Positions 45,200-54,794 of a stretch of 64,000 nt of DNA are shown one piece after another. The translations under genes and the position numbers were made by a program. The first letter of the stretch is position 1. Each line of letters opens with the position of its first letter. A model generated the notes under the pieces. The model was not told where the DNA came from and did no database searches. It was given only the letters and a program-made list of their open reading frames with translations. Origin of the DNA: JBLZUR01 sp048565625 (GTDB lineage Bacteria; Pseudomonadota; Alphaproteobacteria; Sphingomonadales; Sphingomonadaceae); contig NZ_JBLZUR010000002.1 of the NCBI RefSeq assembly GCF_048565625.1, positions 1,984,001 through 2,048,000 on the forward strand. Direction: 5' to 3'.

Positions 45200-46560
45200 G
45201 CCGCCATGGCTCCGAATTCGGGGAGGAGCACCTGCTCAAGCCAGCGGGTGTGAATCCGGTTCTCGACGAAGTCCCGATGGCCGATGATCGCCCGATGCAG
45301 TGGTAGCGTGGTCGGCACGCCTTCGATGACGAAGCTGTCGATTGCATCCGCTAGACGACCGATCGCATCCGCCCGATCGCTGCCGTGCACGATGAGCTTG
45401 CCCACCATGCTGTCATAGAACGGGGGGATCATGGCCCCAGCTGACATATGGCTGTCGAGCCGAACGCCCTCGCCAGTGGGAGTTTCCCAGCGGGTCACAC
45501 GGCCGGGGCTCGGCATGAAGTCGCGTGTGGCATCCTCTGCGTTGATCCGGACCTCGATGGCGTGCCCGCGCAGGACCACATCCTGCTGCGTGACCGAGAG
45601 ATCCGCGCCGCCCGCAATGCGGATCTGTTCCTGGACCAGATCGAAGCCCGAAATCATCTCGCTGACAGGATGCTCGACCTGGATACGCGCGTTGACCTCG
45701 ATGAAGTAGAATTCCTGCCGTCGTACGTCGAACAGGAACTCGGCCGTGCCCGCATTGCGGTAGTTCACGCTGGCGGCCAGCGCGACTGCGGACTCGTGCA
45801 GTTGCCGGCGCAGATGATCCGGCATCGCTGCGCAGGGCGCCTCCTCGATCAGCTTCTGGTAACGACGCTGCACGGAGCAGTCACGCTCGCCGAAATGAAG
45901 CACCTGCCCCTTCCCGTCGCCCATCAGCTGGACTTCGACATGCCGCGCCTCGGGCACGAAGCGTTCCATGAACAGGGTGCCGTCACCGAAGGCGGCGACC
46001 GCCTCGGCGGAGGCACGGTGGAAGCCCGCCTCGGCCTCATCGCCGTTATTGGCGATCACCATCCCGCGCCCGCCCCCTCCGGCGGAGGCCTTCAGAAGAA
46101 CCGGATATCCGATGCGATCGCCCTCGCGCCGCGCATCGGCGGCGGAAGCGACGCAATCGCTTCCAGGAACAAGCGGGACGCCGGCGGCGCTAGCCATCGC
46201 ACGCGCCCTCAGCTTGTCTCCCAAGGCATCAATGACGTCTGGCTCTGGTCCGACGAACGCTACGCCATGCTCCGCGCAGAGCCGTGGCAGGATCGCGCGT
46301 TCCGAGAGAAAGCCGTATCCCGGATGAAGCCCGTCGCAGCCGCTTTCCTTCGCGGCGTGGACGATCAGGCTGGGATCGAGATAGCTGCGCGCGGCTGCGG
46401 AGGGGCCGAGGACGATGGATCTATCGGCCAGCCGCGCGGCCGCACTGTCCCGGTCGGCGTCCGACACCGCAACCACCGTCTCGATGTTGAGCGTCTGTGC
46501 CGCACGCACGATCCGCAGCGCGATCTCGCCACGGTTGGCAACGAAGAGCCGCTTGATCAA
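45196..46560 (-). CDS. Biotin carboxylase (AccC-like)
   Basis: A 454-residue ATP-grasp enzyme that carboxylates biotin on a carrier protein. It opens MIKRLFVANRGEIALRIVRA, has the glycine-rich ATP loop LKASAGGGGRGMV, MERFVPEARHVEVQ and EVNARIQVEHPVSEM, all catalytic landmarks. It is immediately preceded by a BCCP gene (adjacent stop and start) and followed by a BCCP-like protein. No AccD-type carboxyltransferase is nearby; the nearest candidate is the divergent gene at 56.7 kb. Confidence 0.94.
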   Translation of the reverse strand: MIKRLFVANRGEIALRIVRAAQTLNIETVVAVSDADRDSAAARLADRSIVLGPSAAARSYLDPSLIVHAAKESGCDGLHPGYGFLSERAILPRLCAEHGVAFVGPEPDVIDALGDKLRARAMASAAGVPLVPGSDCVASAADARREGDRIGYPVLLKASAGGGGRGMVIANNGDEAEAGFHRASAEAVAAFGDGTLFMERFVPEARHVEVQLMGDGKGQVLHFGERDCSVQRRYQKLIEEAPCAAMPDHLRRQLHESAVALAASVNYRNAGTAEFLFDVRRQEFYFIEVNARIQVEHPVSEMISGFDLVQEQIRIAGGADLSVTQQDVVLRGHAIEVRINAEDATRDFMPSPGRVTRWETPTGEGVRLDSHMSAGAMIPPFYDSMVGKLIVHGSDRADAIGRLADAIDSFVIEGVPTTLPLHRAIIGHRDFVENRIHTRWLEQVLLPEFGAMAA

Positions 46561-47064
46561 CTAGCTTCTCCTCAGGGCGAACAGGGGCTGGCCGCCCTCC
46601 ACCATAGCGCCATCTTCGACCAGAACGGCATGTACGGTCCCCGCGATGTCTGCTCGCACGGCCGTGAAAAGCTTCATCACCTCGATGAGGCATAGCTCGT
46701 CGCCAGCCTGAACGCTCGAGCCGACCTCGACATAGTTCGGAGCGCCAGGCTTGGGCGCGCGATAGAATGTTCCGAGGTTGGGTGCTTTGATGATGACGGC
46801 ATCATGGGGGAGATCGACCGTAGCGGCCAACGACGGAGCGGCCGCGATCTTCGGGGCGGGCGAGGCTGGAGCAGCTGCGGCCGGAACGGCAATCGCACCG
46901 GGTAATTCCTTATCCTCACGCGCGAGGAGGGGACCGGAGGCCGCGGCATCGTTGGAAAGATACAGCTCGAAGTCGCCATGGCGGACGTGAAGCTCACGCA
47001 GTCCTGACCGGGCAAACTCCTGGAGCAATGTGTCGAGATTATCCGGCAGGTTGTTCTGGCTCAT
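46561..47064 (-). CDS. Biotin carboxyl carrier protein (AccB-like)
   Basis: The 167-residue protein has the AccB N-terminal region (QEFARSGLRELHVRHGDFEL), an Ala/Pro-rich linker, and a C-terminal biotinyl domain with the acceptor lysine in LIEVMKLFTAV. Variation from the usual AMKM motif (here VMKL) is common in AccB. It lies between the TonB receptor gene and biotin carboxylase, and its stop abuts the carboxylase ATG. Confidence 0.92.
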   Translation of the reverse strand: MSQNNLPDNLDTLLQEFARSGLRELHVRHGDFELYLSNDAAASGPLLAREDKELPGAIAVPAAAAPASPAPKIAAAPSLAATVDLPHDAVIIKAPNLGTFYRAPKPGAPNYVEVGSSVQAGDELCLIEVMKLFTAVRADIAGTVHAVLVEDGAMVEGGQPLFALRRS

Positions 47065-47122
47065 CTATCCCCATCCACGTGGATCGGGGGTGCGACATCT
47101 TCATGTCGCACCCCGGATCGGG

Positions 47123-49672
47123 TCAGTACTTGAACGCGACCGACATGCCGTACACCGCCGGCTTGCCGCGGTAACGGATCAGCGTGTCGAGATAGGTCGA
47201 CACAGCGGTCGTGTAGGACTTGCCCGCGATGTTCCGGCCATAAGCCGTAACCCGCCAGCGGCCATCCTCGGTGCTGAGCCCGGCGCGCAGGTCAACCAGG
47301 GCATAGCCCTTGATGTAGAACTCTTCGGCCGGCAGCAGATCGTTGTTGAACGTGGTGTTCTGCTTGCTTTGATACGTCACGCCGCCACCGAGGAACGCAT
47401 TTAAATCGTCGCTGACGGGGAAGCTGTACTGGATGTCCGCGTTCGCACTGAACTTGGGCGTGAACGGCAGATCAGATCCCTTGAAGTTCCCGGTGTAGCC
47501 GGATGCGTTGTAGACCGCCAAGCCATCGGGCGTTGCCGAGTAGTTCGATGTGACCTTGCTCTTCAGGTAGGTACCGCTGGCGCTGAAGCGCAATCCCTCG
47601 GCAGGCCGCGCGACGATCTCGGCTTCCAGACCCCAAACGTAGGACTTGGGAACGTTCAGCATCTTTTCGAGCAGGCCGAAGACCACATCCTGAACGCGAC
47701 CGCGAACCTGCTTGTCGGAATAGTCGTAGTAGAAGCCCGCCGCGTTGAACTGCAGCGCATTGCCTGCAACGGGAAGTTTGACACCGCCTTCATAGGCGAT
47801 GACCTTTTCCTGGGTCGCGGGCGTGTACTGGTTCACGCGCGAGGCACCGATCGCCGAGAAGATGCCGGCTTTATATCCCTGGCTAATGGTCGCATAGATC
47901 AGGCCGCCCTGATCGAACTTGTAGTTAACGCCAGCGCGGAAAGAGACGTTGTCCTCGGTCAGCTTCTGATTGACCGGCTCCAGCGTGGACTGCGCGGTGC
48001 CGAGAAGGAGATCGCCGGTGGTCGGGAAGCACTGGCCTGCGCCGATGGTAATCGGCACACTGTTCAGGGCGCTTCCAAACAACACCGCCGCACCAGTTCC
48101 GGTCGGATCGCTGTAGCAGTAGGTCGCGTTCTGCTTGTTCTTTGTATAGCGGATGCCGCCCTGCACGGTCAGCTGCGGGGTAACTTCAACCTCGACATTC
48201 GCGAAGGCGCCGTAGCTCTTCATCCGCGAGTCGAAGTTGTTCTCGGTGATGGTGATGAGATCGGAGTTCGCCGAATATTGGTCGAGACGGAAGAAGTTGT
48301 TCTGCGACGTCCGAAGGTTGTCGTAGCTTCCGCCGATGAGGGCATGGACCTGATCGGTATCGTAGGCCAGCCGGAGTTCCTGGTTGAACGAACGCACATC
48401 GCCCCAGAGCGGCACGTCCACGACGGCCACGGTCGTACCGTCGAGATCCTGATTGTACTCGAGCTTCTGCTTGGCGAGGGCCGCCAAGTAGGTCAGCTTC
48501 AGCGTATCGCTGAGCTCATAATCACCGCGTCCGGCAAACTGGAAATAGTAGTTGTCGGACTTGCCGAGCAGGCCCGGCGTCCATTCGGCGTCGCGCGAAC
48601 TGTTGCTAACGCGCGTGCCGAGCAGCGCCTGCGCACCAGCCGCCTTGACCGGATCCGTCCCGTTCAGTCGCCCCACGACGGTAGTCTGCCGGCCCACGAA
48701 AGACGCGTCGTAACCCGGCGATGCGGGGTTCGTCAGGTCGTTATAGCGCTGCGCATCCACCTGCGCGTACGGATTGCCCGACGCGTCAGCGGCGGCCTGT
48801 GAGCCGTAGATGTTGAGCAGCGTACCGGCATACTGCGGGGCCAGCGGGTCCGAACGATCTCGGACACCCGTCGCCATGAGTTCGATGTTGAGACGCTCGG
48901 TCGGCTCGATGTCCAGGGTAAGGCGCCCCATGATCTTGCGGCTGTCACCGTTATCATCGTCCGGCCGCGAGAGGCTACGCTGCCATGCGCCGCCGCTCAC
49001 GCCCTTGACCGCGAGACGCGCCTTGATGCCTTGGGCTAGCGGGCCGCTGACGAAGCCCGAGAGCTCGGCACGATTGAACCGCTCATACGAGGCATCGGCG
49101 CCAGCGCGGAATTCACTCGTCGGCTTACCCACGATGTAGTTGATCGCGCCGCCGGTCGAGCTTTGGCCGAACAGCGTTCCCTGCGGACCCTTGAGCACCT
49201 CGACCCGCTCGATATCGAGATCGAGTGCGTCGGACATGACCGGAACATTGCGCGGGATCTGATCGGTGTAGACCGACACCGACGGCGCGGCGCCGAAGGT
49301 CGCATCATAGAGACCGATACCGCGCAGCGTGAACACCGGCGTCGAATAGAGCGACTGCGTGAAGGTGAAGCCGGGAACCAGCTTCGCCAGATCCGCGACA
49401 CCGCCGATGCCGCGCTGAGCGAGCTCCAAGCCGCTTGCCGCCTGGATGGTTAGACCGACATTGTTGACCGACTGCTCGCGCTTGTTCGCCGTGACGACGA
49501 TTTCCTCTATGCTGCGCTGGCTCACTTCCGCCGACGGCGTGGTGGGATCCGCCGCCGATGTGGTCGAGGATGTCGATGCGCCCGTCGAGGCGGTCTGCGC
49601 CGACGCGCCACCGGCCACGCCGGCCATGAGCGCGATAATCGAAGCCTTCGTCATATACTTGACGCTGTTCAT
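47123..49672 (-). CDS. TonB-dependent outer-membrane receptor
   Basis: The 849-residue precursor has a signal peptide (KASIIALMAGVAGGASAQ), plug start EEIVVTANKREQSVNNVG, plug motif VEVLKGPQGTLFGQSSTGG, and a long barrel ending YGMSVAFKY. ATG 49672 has GGAGGAGAGG upstream; the alternative at 49687 lacks this. Plug residues closely track the first receptor at 8.7 kb (for example the TPVxTLRGxG segment), so the two probably take related substrates. It sits inside the long catabolic operon. Confidence 0.94.
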   Translation of the reverse strand: MNSVKYMTKASIIALMAGVAGGASAQTASTGASTSSTTSAADPTTPSAEVSQRSIEEIVVTANKREQSVNNVGLTIQAASGLELAQRGIGGVADLAKLVPGFTFTQSLYSTPVFTLRGIGLYDATFGAAPSVSVYTDQIPRNVPVMSDALDLDIERVEVLKGPQGTLFGQSSTGGAINYIVGKPTSEFRAGADASYERFNRAELSGFVSGPLAQGIKARLAVKGVSGGAWQRSLSRPDDDNGDSRKIMGRLTLDIEPTERLNIELMATGVRDRSDPLAPQYAGTLLNIYGSQAAADASGNPYAQVDAQRYNDLTNPASPGYDASFVGRQTTVVGRLNGTDPVKAAGAQALLGTRVSNSSRDAEWTPGLLGKSDNYYFQFAGRGDYELSDTLKLTYLAALAKQKLEYNQDLDGTTVAVVDVPLWGDVRSFNQELRLAYDTDQVHALIGGSYDNLRTSQNNFFRLDQYSANSDLITITENNFDSRMKSYGAFANVEVEVTPQLTVQGGIRYTKNKQNATYCYSDPTGTGAAVLFGSALNSVPITIGAGQCFPTTGDLLLGTAQSTLEPVNQKLTEDNVSFRAGVNYKFDQGGLIYATISQGYKAGIFSAIGASRVNQYTPATQEKVIAYEGGVKLPVAGNALQFNAAGFYYDYSDKQVRGRVQDVVFGLLEKMLNVPKSYVWGLEAEIVARPAEGLRFSASGTYLKSKVTSNYSATPDGLAVYNASGYTGNFKGSDLPFTPKFSANADIQYSFPVSDDLNAFLGGGVTYQSKQNTTFNNDLLPAEEFYIKGYALVDLRAGLSTEDGRWRVTAYGRNIAGKSYTTAVSTYLDTLIRYRGKPAVYGMSVAFKY

Positions 49673-49723
49673 AACCTCTCCTCCCAATCGATCTTACTGA
49701 CGACTATTTACTTGAAGGCCGCT

Positions 49724-50470
49724 TCAACCGGCGGTCATTCCTCCATCGACGACATGTTCGGCCCCGGACACGAAGCTGGATTCGTCCGATGCGAGAAAAA
49801 GGACGACGTTCGATACCTCTTCCGGCTGCGCCATTCGTCCCAGCGGGATGGCGTCGCTGGCGCCACCACCGGTCTCGTCCGTGGCGGCAACCATCATTGG
49901 AGTAAGGATGTAACCTGGGTGAACCGAGTTGACCCTGATCCCCGCATGGCCCCACTGGGCAGCGATAAGCTTGCTCATGCCCCGCACGGCGAACTTGCTT
50001 GCGCAATACGCCGCGTTCGACGAGGCGCGCGTCCCCAGCATTCCCGCAATAGACGAGATGTTGACGATGGAGCCACCGCCCGCAGCCACCATCCCCGGAA
50101 CAACAGCCTTCATGCCGAGAAAAACGCCCAGTTGGTTCACTGCGCAGACCTGAAGAAACTCCTCCTCTTCGAAGTCCAGCAGGCTTTTGACAGGGCCGAT
50201 CACCCCGGCATTGTTCACAAGCACGTTTACAGGACCGAAACGCGCCTCCGCCGTGATCAAGACGTTGTCCCAGTCCTTTGAACTCGAAACGTCGTGCGGC
50301 ACGAAGATCGCGCGATCACCCAGTTCGCCCGCCAGATCGCTGCCCGCCTGCCCGTTCAGGTCCGTGAGGACCACGGACGCGCCCTCACGCACGAACAGCC
50401 GGGCATGAGCCTCGCCCATGCCTCGGGCAGCGCCGGTGATGACCGCGATCTTGCCAGCGAGCCTCGCCAT
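49724..50470 (-). CDS. Short-chain dehydrogenase/reductase
   Basis: A 248-residue classical SDR: VITGAARGMGEAHA cofactor motif, NVLVNNAGVIG, Ser in IVNISSIAGM, YCASK for Tyr-Lys, and a C-terminal GAEHVVDGGMTA. ATG 50470 overlaps the end of the LLM oxidoreductase gene by four bases, so the longer frame from 50551 is rejected. It is very similar in layout to the SDR at 54795, suggesting duplicated steps or paralogous substrates. Confidence 0.92.
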   Translation of the reverse strand: MARLAGKIAVITGAARGMGEAHARLFVREGASVVLTDLNGQAGSDLAGELGDRAIFVPHDVSSSKDWDNVLITAEARFGPVNVLVNNAGVIGPVKSLLDFEEEEFLQVCAVNQLGVFLGMKAVVPGMVAAGGGSIVNISSIAGMLGTRASSNAAYCASKFAVRGMSKLIAAQWGHAGIRVNSVHPGYILTPMMVAATDETGGGASDAIPLGRMAQPEEVSNVVLFLASDESSFVSGAEHVVDGGMTAG

Positions 50471-50472
50471 GA

Positions 50473-51561
50473 TCAGGCCGCTTCGACCTCGGCAGAAGTC
50501 GCCAGCTTGGGAACAACTTCGTTGACCAGCAACTGCATCGAGTGCTCCCAAGGTTCGGGATTATCGATATAGTCGTGGCTGTAGATCAGCAGCGTGCCGA
50601 ACGGGCCACCGAGATCGTCGATCCACGCATCCATCTTCTGGCGCACGGTCTCCACCGAACCAACGATCCAGACATGCTCGGCAAGGTACTCGGCGTCGAC
50701 CTTGGTCAGGTCCATTGAGGGATCGTGGACGAGGTGCTTCAGCACGCCGAAGCGCTCATACGTCGGCCGGATGTACTCATCCCAGGCCAGACCGATGCCG
50801 CCATCGATCGCCATCTTTCGCGCTTCCTCGTCAGTCTCTGCGACGATCACGTCGCGAACGACGCGATGCATCAACCGATCCGACGGGCGCCCCGCCTCTT
50901 CCATCTTCTCACGATAGGTCTGGAAGTGACTGCGAAGGAAATCGTTGCCGGCGTAAACCGAGGCCGGAATGAACCCGTGTTGCCCCGCGAAGCTGATCGA
51001 CGGCGAGGGCGCGCTCAGCCCCGTCATCGCCATCTGCATCGATCCACCCCAAGGGCGAACGTCCCTCAGCTTCTTCTTGCCATCAGCCTCGGGGAAGCCC
51101 GCATCCCAGTAAGTGCCTTCGAACTGGAAGGGCTCGCCTTTCCACACGCGCTCCATGATGTCGATCGCCTCGAGCATCATCGGATGGTTCTTGGAAAGAT
51201 CACTTATGCCCCGCAGGGCGGCATCGGTCGGATACGCGCCGGTCGCGACCCCCAGCATGTAGCGCCCCTCCAAAATCTGGCTGAGCCAAGCCGTTTGTAT
51301 CGCGAGCGTTGCGGGGTGATGATAGGGAAGAAGATGCGCTAGGGGGCCGAACTTGATCCTGCTCGTCTGCAAGGCTGCAGCTGCAATCACCAGCTCCGGA
51401 CTGGGAATTCCTTCCCAGTTCAGGGTTGCATGTTCGCCGATCCAGTATTCACTGAAGCCGATCTTGTCAGCAAAGATCGCCTGCCGAATAGCCCACTCGA
51501 AGACCTGTCGAGCAGACCTTTCCGGACGCAGAAAAGGCGTCTGAAACATTCCAACTTGCAT
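50473..51561 (-). CDS. LLM-class flavin-dependent monooxygenase/oxidoreductase
   Basis: The 362-residue protein has the bacterial-luciferase-like barrel: start MQVGMFQTPFLRPERSARQV, EYWIGEHATLNWEGIPSPEL, TSRIKFGPLAHLLPYHHPA and a VIVAETDEEA segment. Such enzymes oxidise ketones or other hydrophobic substrates with FMNH2 from a separate reductase; none is visible here. It is the second gene of the long operon, after the NTF2-like gene. Confidence 0.9.
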   Translation of the reverse strand: MQVGMFQTPFLRPERSARQVFEWAIRQAIFADKIGFSEYWIGEHATLNWEGIPSPELVIAAAALQTSRIKFGPLAHLLPYHHPATLAIQTAWLSQILEGRYMLGVATGAYPTDAALRGISDLSKNHPMMLEAIDIMERVWKGEPFQFEGTYWDAGFPEADGKKKLRDVRPWGGSMQMAMTGLSAPSPSISFAGQHGFIPASVYAGNDFLRSHFQTYREKMEEAGRPSDRLMHRVVRDVIVAETDEEARKMAIDGGIGLAWDEYIRPTYERFGVLKHLVHDPSMDLTKVDAEYLAEHVWIVGSVETVRQKMDAWIDDLGGPFGTLLIYSHDYIDNPEPWEHSMQLLVNEVVPKLATSAEVEAA

Positions 51562-51602
51562 AACCCTACCTTCTCCCGCTCATCTCATTCGGTAGGCTAA
51601 AA

Positions 51603-51977
51603 TCAGCCGTGATCCTTCCACTCGATCAACTTGCCCTCCGTGTCGAACCGCATGACACTGCAGAACTTGAGGCGGAAGGCCTCACCTGCGGCTCCGAACC
51701 CGGGCAGATCGACTGCAGCGGTTCCGACATACCAGGCCTCACGCACAACGATGTTTTGCGACACGATCACCCGCTCCGGCTCCTCGAAGTGCCGGTCCGG
51801 TACGTAGGTAGCCGCGAAGTTTCGCAGCACCTCAAGAAGTGCATCGCGGCTAGTAAGAACAAAGTCACGGTTGTAGTGGGCGAAGTCGAGGTCCGCCGCG
51901 ATGAGGTGCTCGAGAGCCTCGAAGTCTTTGTGATTGTACGCATTCACAATGCGCTCGGCAGCCGCGGCGAAATCCAT
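51603..51977 (-). CDS. NTF2-like/SnoaL-fold protein
   Basis: The 124-residue protein has the cone-shaped NTF2-like fold pattern: AERIVNAYNHKDFEALEHLI, then a beta-rich body and the terminal MRFDTEGKLIEWKDH, typical of SnoaL-like polyketide cyclases or isomerases. It is the first gene of the minus-strand operon extending to 41.5 kb. Exact activity is unknown; ring isomerisation or hydrolysis are possible. Confidence 0.8.
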   Translation of the reverse strand: MDFAAAAERIVNAYNHKDFEALEHLIAADLDFAHYNRDFVLTSRDALLEVLRNFAATYVPDRHFEEPERVIVSQNIVVREAWYVGTAAVDLPGFGAAGEAFRLKFCSVMRFDTEGKLIEWKDHG

Positions 51978-52332
51978 ATCGAACTCTCCTAGCGACGGTG
52001 CTCACGACAAAGCGTCGGAAACCGCTTCGACATCATACAGAGCATGCCCGTCGTCCTCTCCGCCTGTGAGCGGCGGCCGCACTGGAGCAGCTCGCCTTGT
52101 TATGGATGATTGCTACAACCCACCCACGGTCCGGTCAATCACAAAACTCGACGTTTTGTCGGGAAACCGAGGTTGCTGACCGCGCTCGTTCACCGCACCA
52201 TCTCACAAGGCCATTCGGTAAACATGAGGAATCATCAACTCTTCCCCAATCTCGGGCTTGCGCCGCATTGCAGAAAAGCGAATGTGGTTCGGTGCGTGCG
52301 CCAGGCGAAAGCGGCGGACGAGTTGGAGATGC
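51978..52332. other. Divergent regulatory region between catabolic operon and TetR gene
   Basis: A 355-base gap between the operon start at 51977 and the TetR gene at 52333. It should hold both promoters. The only clear structure is the palindrome at 52141-52159. No gene was recognised within it. Confidence 0.55.
52141..52159. promoter_or_regulatory. Putative TetR operator palindrome
   Basis: Perfect 7-bp arms ACAAAAC and GTTTTGT around a 5-base spacer TCGAC form a 19-bp palindrome. It lies in the divergent region upstream of the TetR gene and of the catabolic operon, a typical autoregulatory site. Confidence 0.5.
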
Positions 52333-53043
52333 GTGTTGGCGACGAAGAACAGTGCTGATGTTCGCGCGGGGGCGGGCCCCGCTTGGGACGACCTTCTTGA
52401 GCAAATCGCGCATCGGCCGAAGCGAGCCACCGAGCGGAAGCAGGATCGCAGCAAACGAACCGAGCAGCAAATCCTGAACGCAGCACTGCGCGTCTTCGCG
52501 CGGGATGGCATCTCCAGGTCTCGGATCGCCGACATCGCAGCCGAAGCCGGTATCTCGACCTCGACTCTCTATGAATATTACAAGAGCAAGGAAGATCTCG
52601 CCTACGACGTCCCCCTGTCGCATCTGGCGGAGTTTTTTACGACCTATCAAGCCAGTGCGCCGTCTCGGCTGTCGGCGAGGAGCAGGCTTGAGACCTATCT
52701 CACGATGTCGGCGGATTATGCGCGCGAGCATGCGGAGTGGGCGCGTCTGCTATATCTCGAAATCTGGCCTAGCGTGTTCGTCAGCGACACCGAACTGCGC
52801 CACAGTATCGATGACTTCACCCGCGTCATCCTGTTCCTGGTGCGCGAGGGTGTCGCGGAAGGATGGGTAGCGCCGAACAGGAACGCCTATGAGACGGTGG
52901 CGCTGGTCATCGGCAGCGTGAACCAGCTCATTATCACCTGGCTGCTCTATCGAAAGCCTCGCAACCTGACCAAGGCAAGCGCGGACATGGCCGACCGCCT
53001 GATCAGGATGTTGGAAATGGAGGCGAAGGCCTCCCGCACCTAG
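52333..53043 (+). CDS. TetR-family transcriptional regulator
   Basis: The 236-residue regulator carries a TetR helix-turn-helix: RTEQQILNAALRVFARDGIS, IADIAAEAGISTSTLYEYYK, then KEDLAY. The C-terminal ligand-binding part is helical. The GTG at 52333 with GGAG upstream is preferred; a frame from 52258 also exists. It is divergent from the operon beginning at 51977 and probably represses it, sensing a CoA ester or pathway substrate. Confidence 0.85.
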   Translation: MLATKNSADVRAGAGPAWDDLLEQIAHRPKRATERKQDRSKRTEQQILNAALRVFARDGISRSRIADIAAEAGISTSTLYEYYKSKEDLAYDVPLSHLAEFFTTYQASAPSRLSARSRLETYLTMSADYAREHAEWARLLYLEIWPSVFVSDTELRHSIDDFTRVILFLVREGVAEGWVAPNRNAYETVALVIGSVNQLIITWLLYRKPRNLTKASADMADRLIRMLEMEAKASRT

Positions 53044-53383
53044 CGGCTATTTAGGCAAGCGATCCGCCGGTAAAAGCGCGCACGGCGGTGCCCGGTCGTG
53101 GCGCGCCATCGGGTCGGCGAAAGAGCGAACGCCTCGGCCCAGTTGAGCCTTGGAGGCTGCTGGATGCCACTTTCCGAGCGGTATCTTAGCATGTGCAAAC
53201 AGTCGGACATCACTCGCTACCAGCCGCTGCTCAGACGAGCGCCGGGATACGAGCATACCCGATGCCACGATCATCCACGCTCCACTTGAAAGAGCCGAAG
53301 GTGACCGTCGTTCGGCGAACGCAATAAGATGGGCGAAGGTCGAGCTACATATCAGGCATATGCTGAGCGGCGCGCCTGATGCC
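53044..53383. other. Gap between convergent TetR and P450 genes
   Basis: 340 bases between two converging genes. Frames here (for example on the plus strand from 53150) are antisense extensions without family resemblance. No clear terminator was seen. Confidence 0.4.
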
Positions 53384-54616
53384 CTATATGTCCCACTCCA
53401 GAACGAAGGGTTTGACGCTACCGACGATGCCGTTGGTGTAACGCAGAGGCTCGTCGCCTGCGATGCGGAATTCCGGAATGCGCGCAAACCACTCGCGCAG
53501 CACGATCTTCATCTCCATCCGGGCGAGATGGGCACCCGGGCAGGTATGGGAGCCCTTGCCGAAGGTCGAATGCTTGCGTGCCGGTCGATTAAGTTGGAAG
53601 TCGAGCGGATTGTCGTTCATCTCGTCGTCAATCGCGACGACGATGGTCGGTGCCATGACCATGTCGCCGGCTTTCAGGTTCACTCCCTCGAAGTCGATGT
53701 CTCCACGAACCTCCCGGGCCGAGGAGACAACCGGGAATCGGCGGAAGAATTCCAGAAGCGCGTCGTCGATCCGCGACGGATCGGCGGCAATCGCCTGGCG
53801 GAGATCATGATCCTTAGCGAGGTACGAGAAGGTGAAGCCGAGCATGTTCACGACGGTATCGAGGCCACCGACCAGCACCTGGATGCAGATGTTCTGCGCC
53901 TCGAGATCCGAGAGTTCGCGTCCACCGACCTGACCGTTGATCATCCGGCTCAGCATGTCCTGCCCTCCGGCGCCACGCCGCGCCTTTATGACCGGATCCA
54001 GATACTCACGGAAAAGCTGCGCAACTTCCGGATAGGTCAGAGAACCGTCCGGTCGGGTGAACTGGTCGGCGAGATGCTTTAACTTGGGCAGGTCCGCGAC
54101 CGGCAGATCGACGATCTGCATGAAGATGCGGACCGGAAGCTGCTCGGCAAATTCATGCACGAAGTTACAACGGCCCTTCGGCCGAAAGCCCTCGATGAGG
54201 CTGACGGTCAGATCGACGATCGTGTCCTCGACAGGCTTAAGTGGCTTCGGCCCGAGGTTATCGTTGAGAAGATTCCGAAACGGGCGATGCTCCGGCGGAT
54301 CCAGCGAGAGCGGAATAAGGCGATAGGCCTCCCCTGCCGTCTCCTTCGGGACGAGAACGGTATGATTGGAGAACCGCTCCGAATCAGACATGACGATGTC
54401 CGAGACACTCGCCTTGAATGCCACCCAATGGCCACCGTTGTGCGGTGTCCACATGAGCGGATAGGGAACCGTGTCCATCAGCTGGCGCCAGCTCTGGTGA
54501 AAATCCAGTTCCTCAGGCACGTCGCGATAGATATCGAAATCGATCACGCGATCGGCGGGAACGTTGACAGGCCGACTCACCACATTGTCGACCGGCTCTT
54601 TGACACCAACTTCCAT
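53384..54616 (-). CDS. Cytochrome P450
   Basis: A soluble P450 of 410 residues with I-helix LVGGLDTVVNMLGF, ExxR in LEFFRRF, and heme loop STFGKGSHTCPGAHLAR with Cys near residue 359. The overall pattern (IDFDIYRDVPEELDFHQSW start) resembles the CYP101/CYP111-like group that hydroxylates monoterpenoids, but this is a loose match. ATG 54616 follows GGAGAGG. Redox partners are not encoded nearby. It diverges from the SDR-MFS pair. Confidence 0.92.
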   Translation of the reverse strand: MEVGVKEPVDNVVSRPVNVPADRVIDFDIYRDVPEELDFHQSWRQLMDTVPYPLMWTPHNGGHWVAFKASVSDIVMSDSERFSNHTVLVPKETAGEAYRLIPLSLDPPEHRPFRNLLNDNLGPKPLKPVEDTIVDLTVSLIEGFRPKGRCNFVHEFAEQLPVRIFMQIVDLPVADLPKLKHLADQFTRPDGSLTYPEVAQLFREYLDPVIKARRGAGGQDMLSRMINGQVGGRELSDLEAQNICIQVLVGGLDTVVNMLGFTFSYLAKDHDLRQAIAADPSRIDDALLEFFRRFPVVSSAREVRGDIDFEGVNLKAGDMVMAPTIVVAIDDEMNDNPLDFQLNRPARKHSTFGKGSHTCPGAHLARMEMKIVLREWFARIPEFRIAGDEPLRYTNGIVGSVKPFVLEWDI

Positions 54617-54690
54617 CTGGCCTCTCCGCTTTCGGCGCTCATAGCACTCCGCTGTGGCCGCATGATATCCGCGGCGATGGGAAGTATAAA

Positions 54691-54777
54691 GAATTTTCGT
54701 CGGGAATTTTGCGTGTTAGTGCCTGCGGTGAAGCGCGACGCGAACGCAGTGGAGCGAATTTTCCGACATAAGGTCGG
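54691..54777. promoter_or_regulatory. Repeats and small hairpin in divergent P450/SDR promoter region
   Basis: Three copies of GAATTTT (54691, 54704, 54756) and a hairpin CCGAC-ATAAG-GTCGG (54763-54777) lie in the 178-base gap between divergent genes. They stand out against the GC-rich surroundings and could be operator elements or promoter boxes. Confidence 0.4.
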
Positions 54778-54794
54778 GTTTTGGAGAGAGATCG

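Noticed and set aside
45448..46695. 415-codon plus-strand frame opposite biotin carboxylase
   Set aside because: Antisense to a gene with all ATP-grasp motifs; typical GC-driven shadow.
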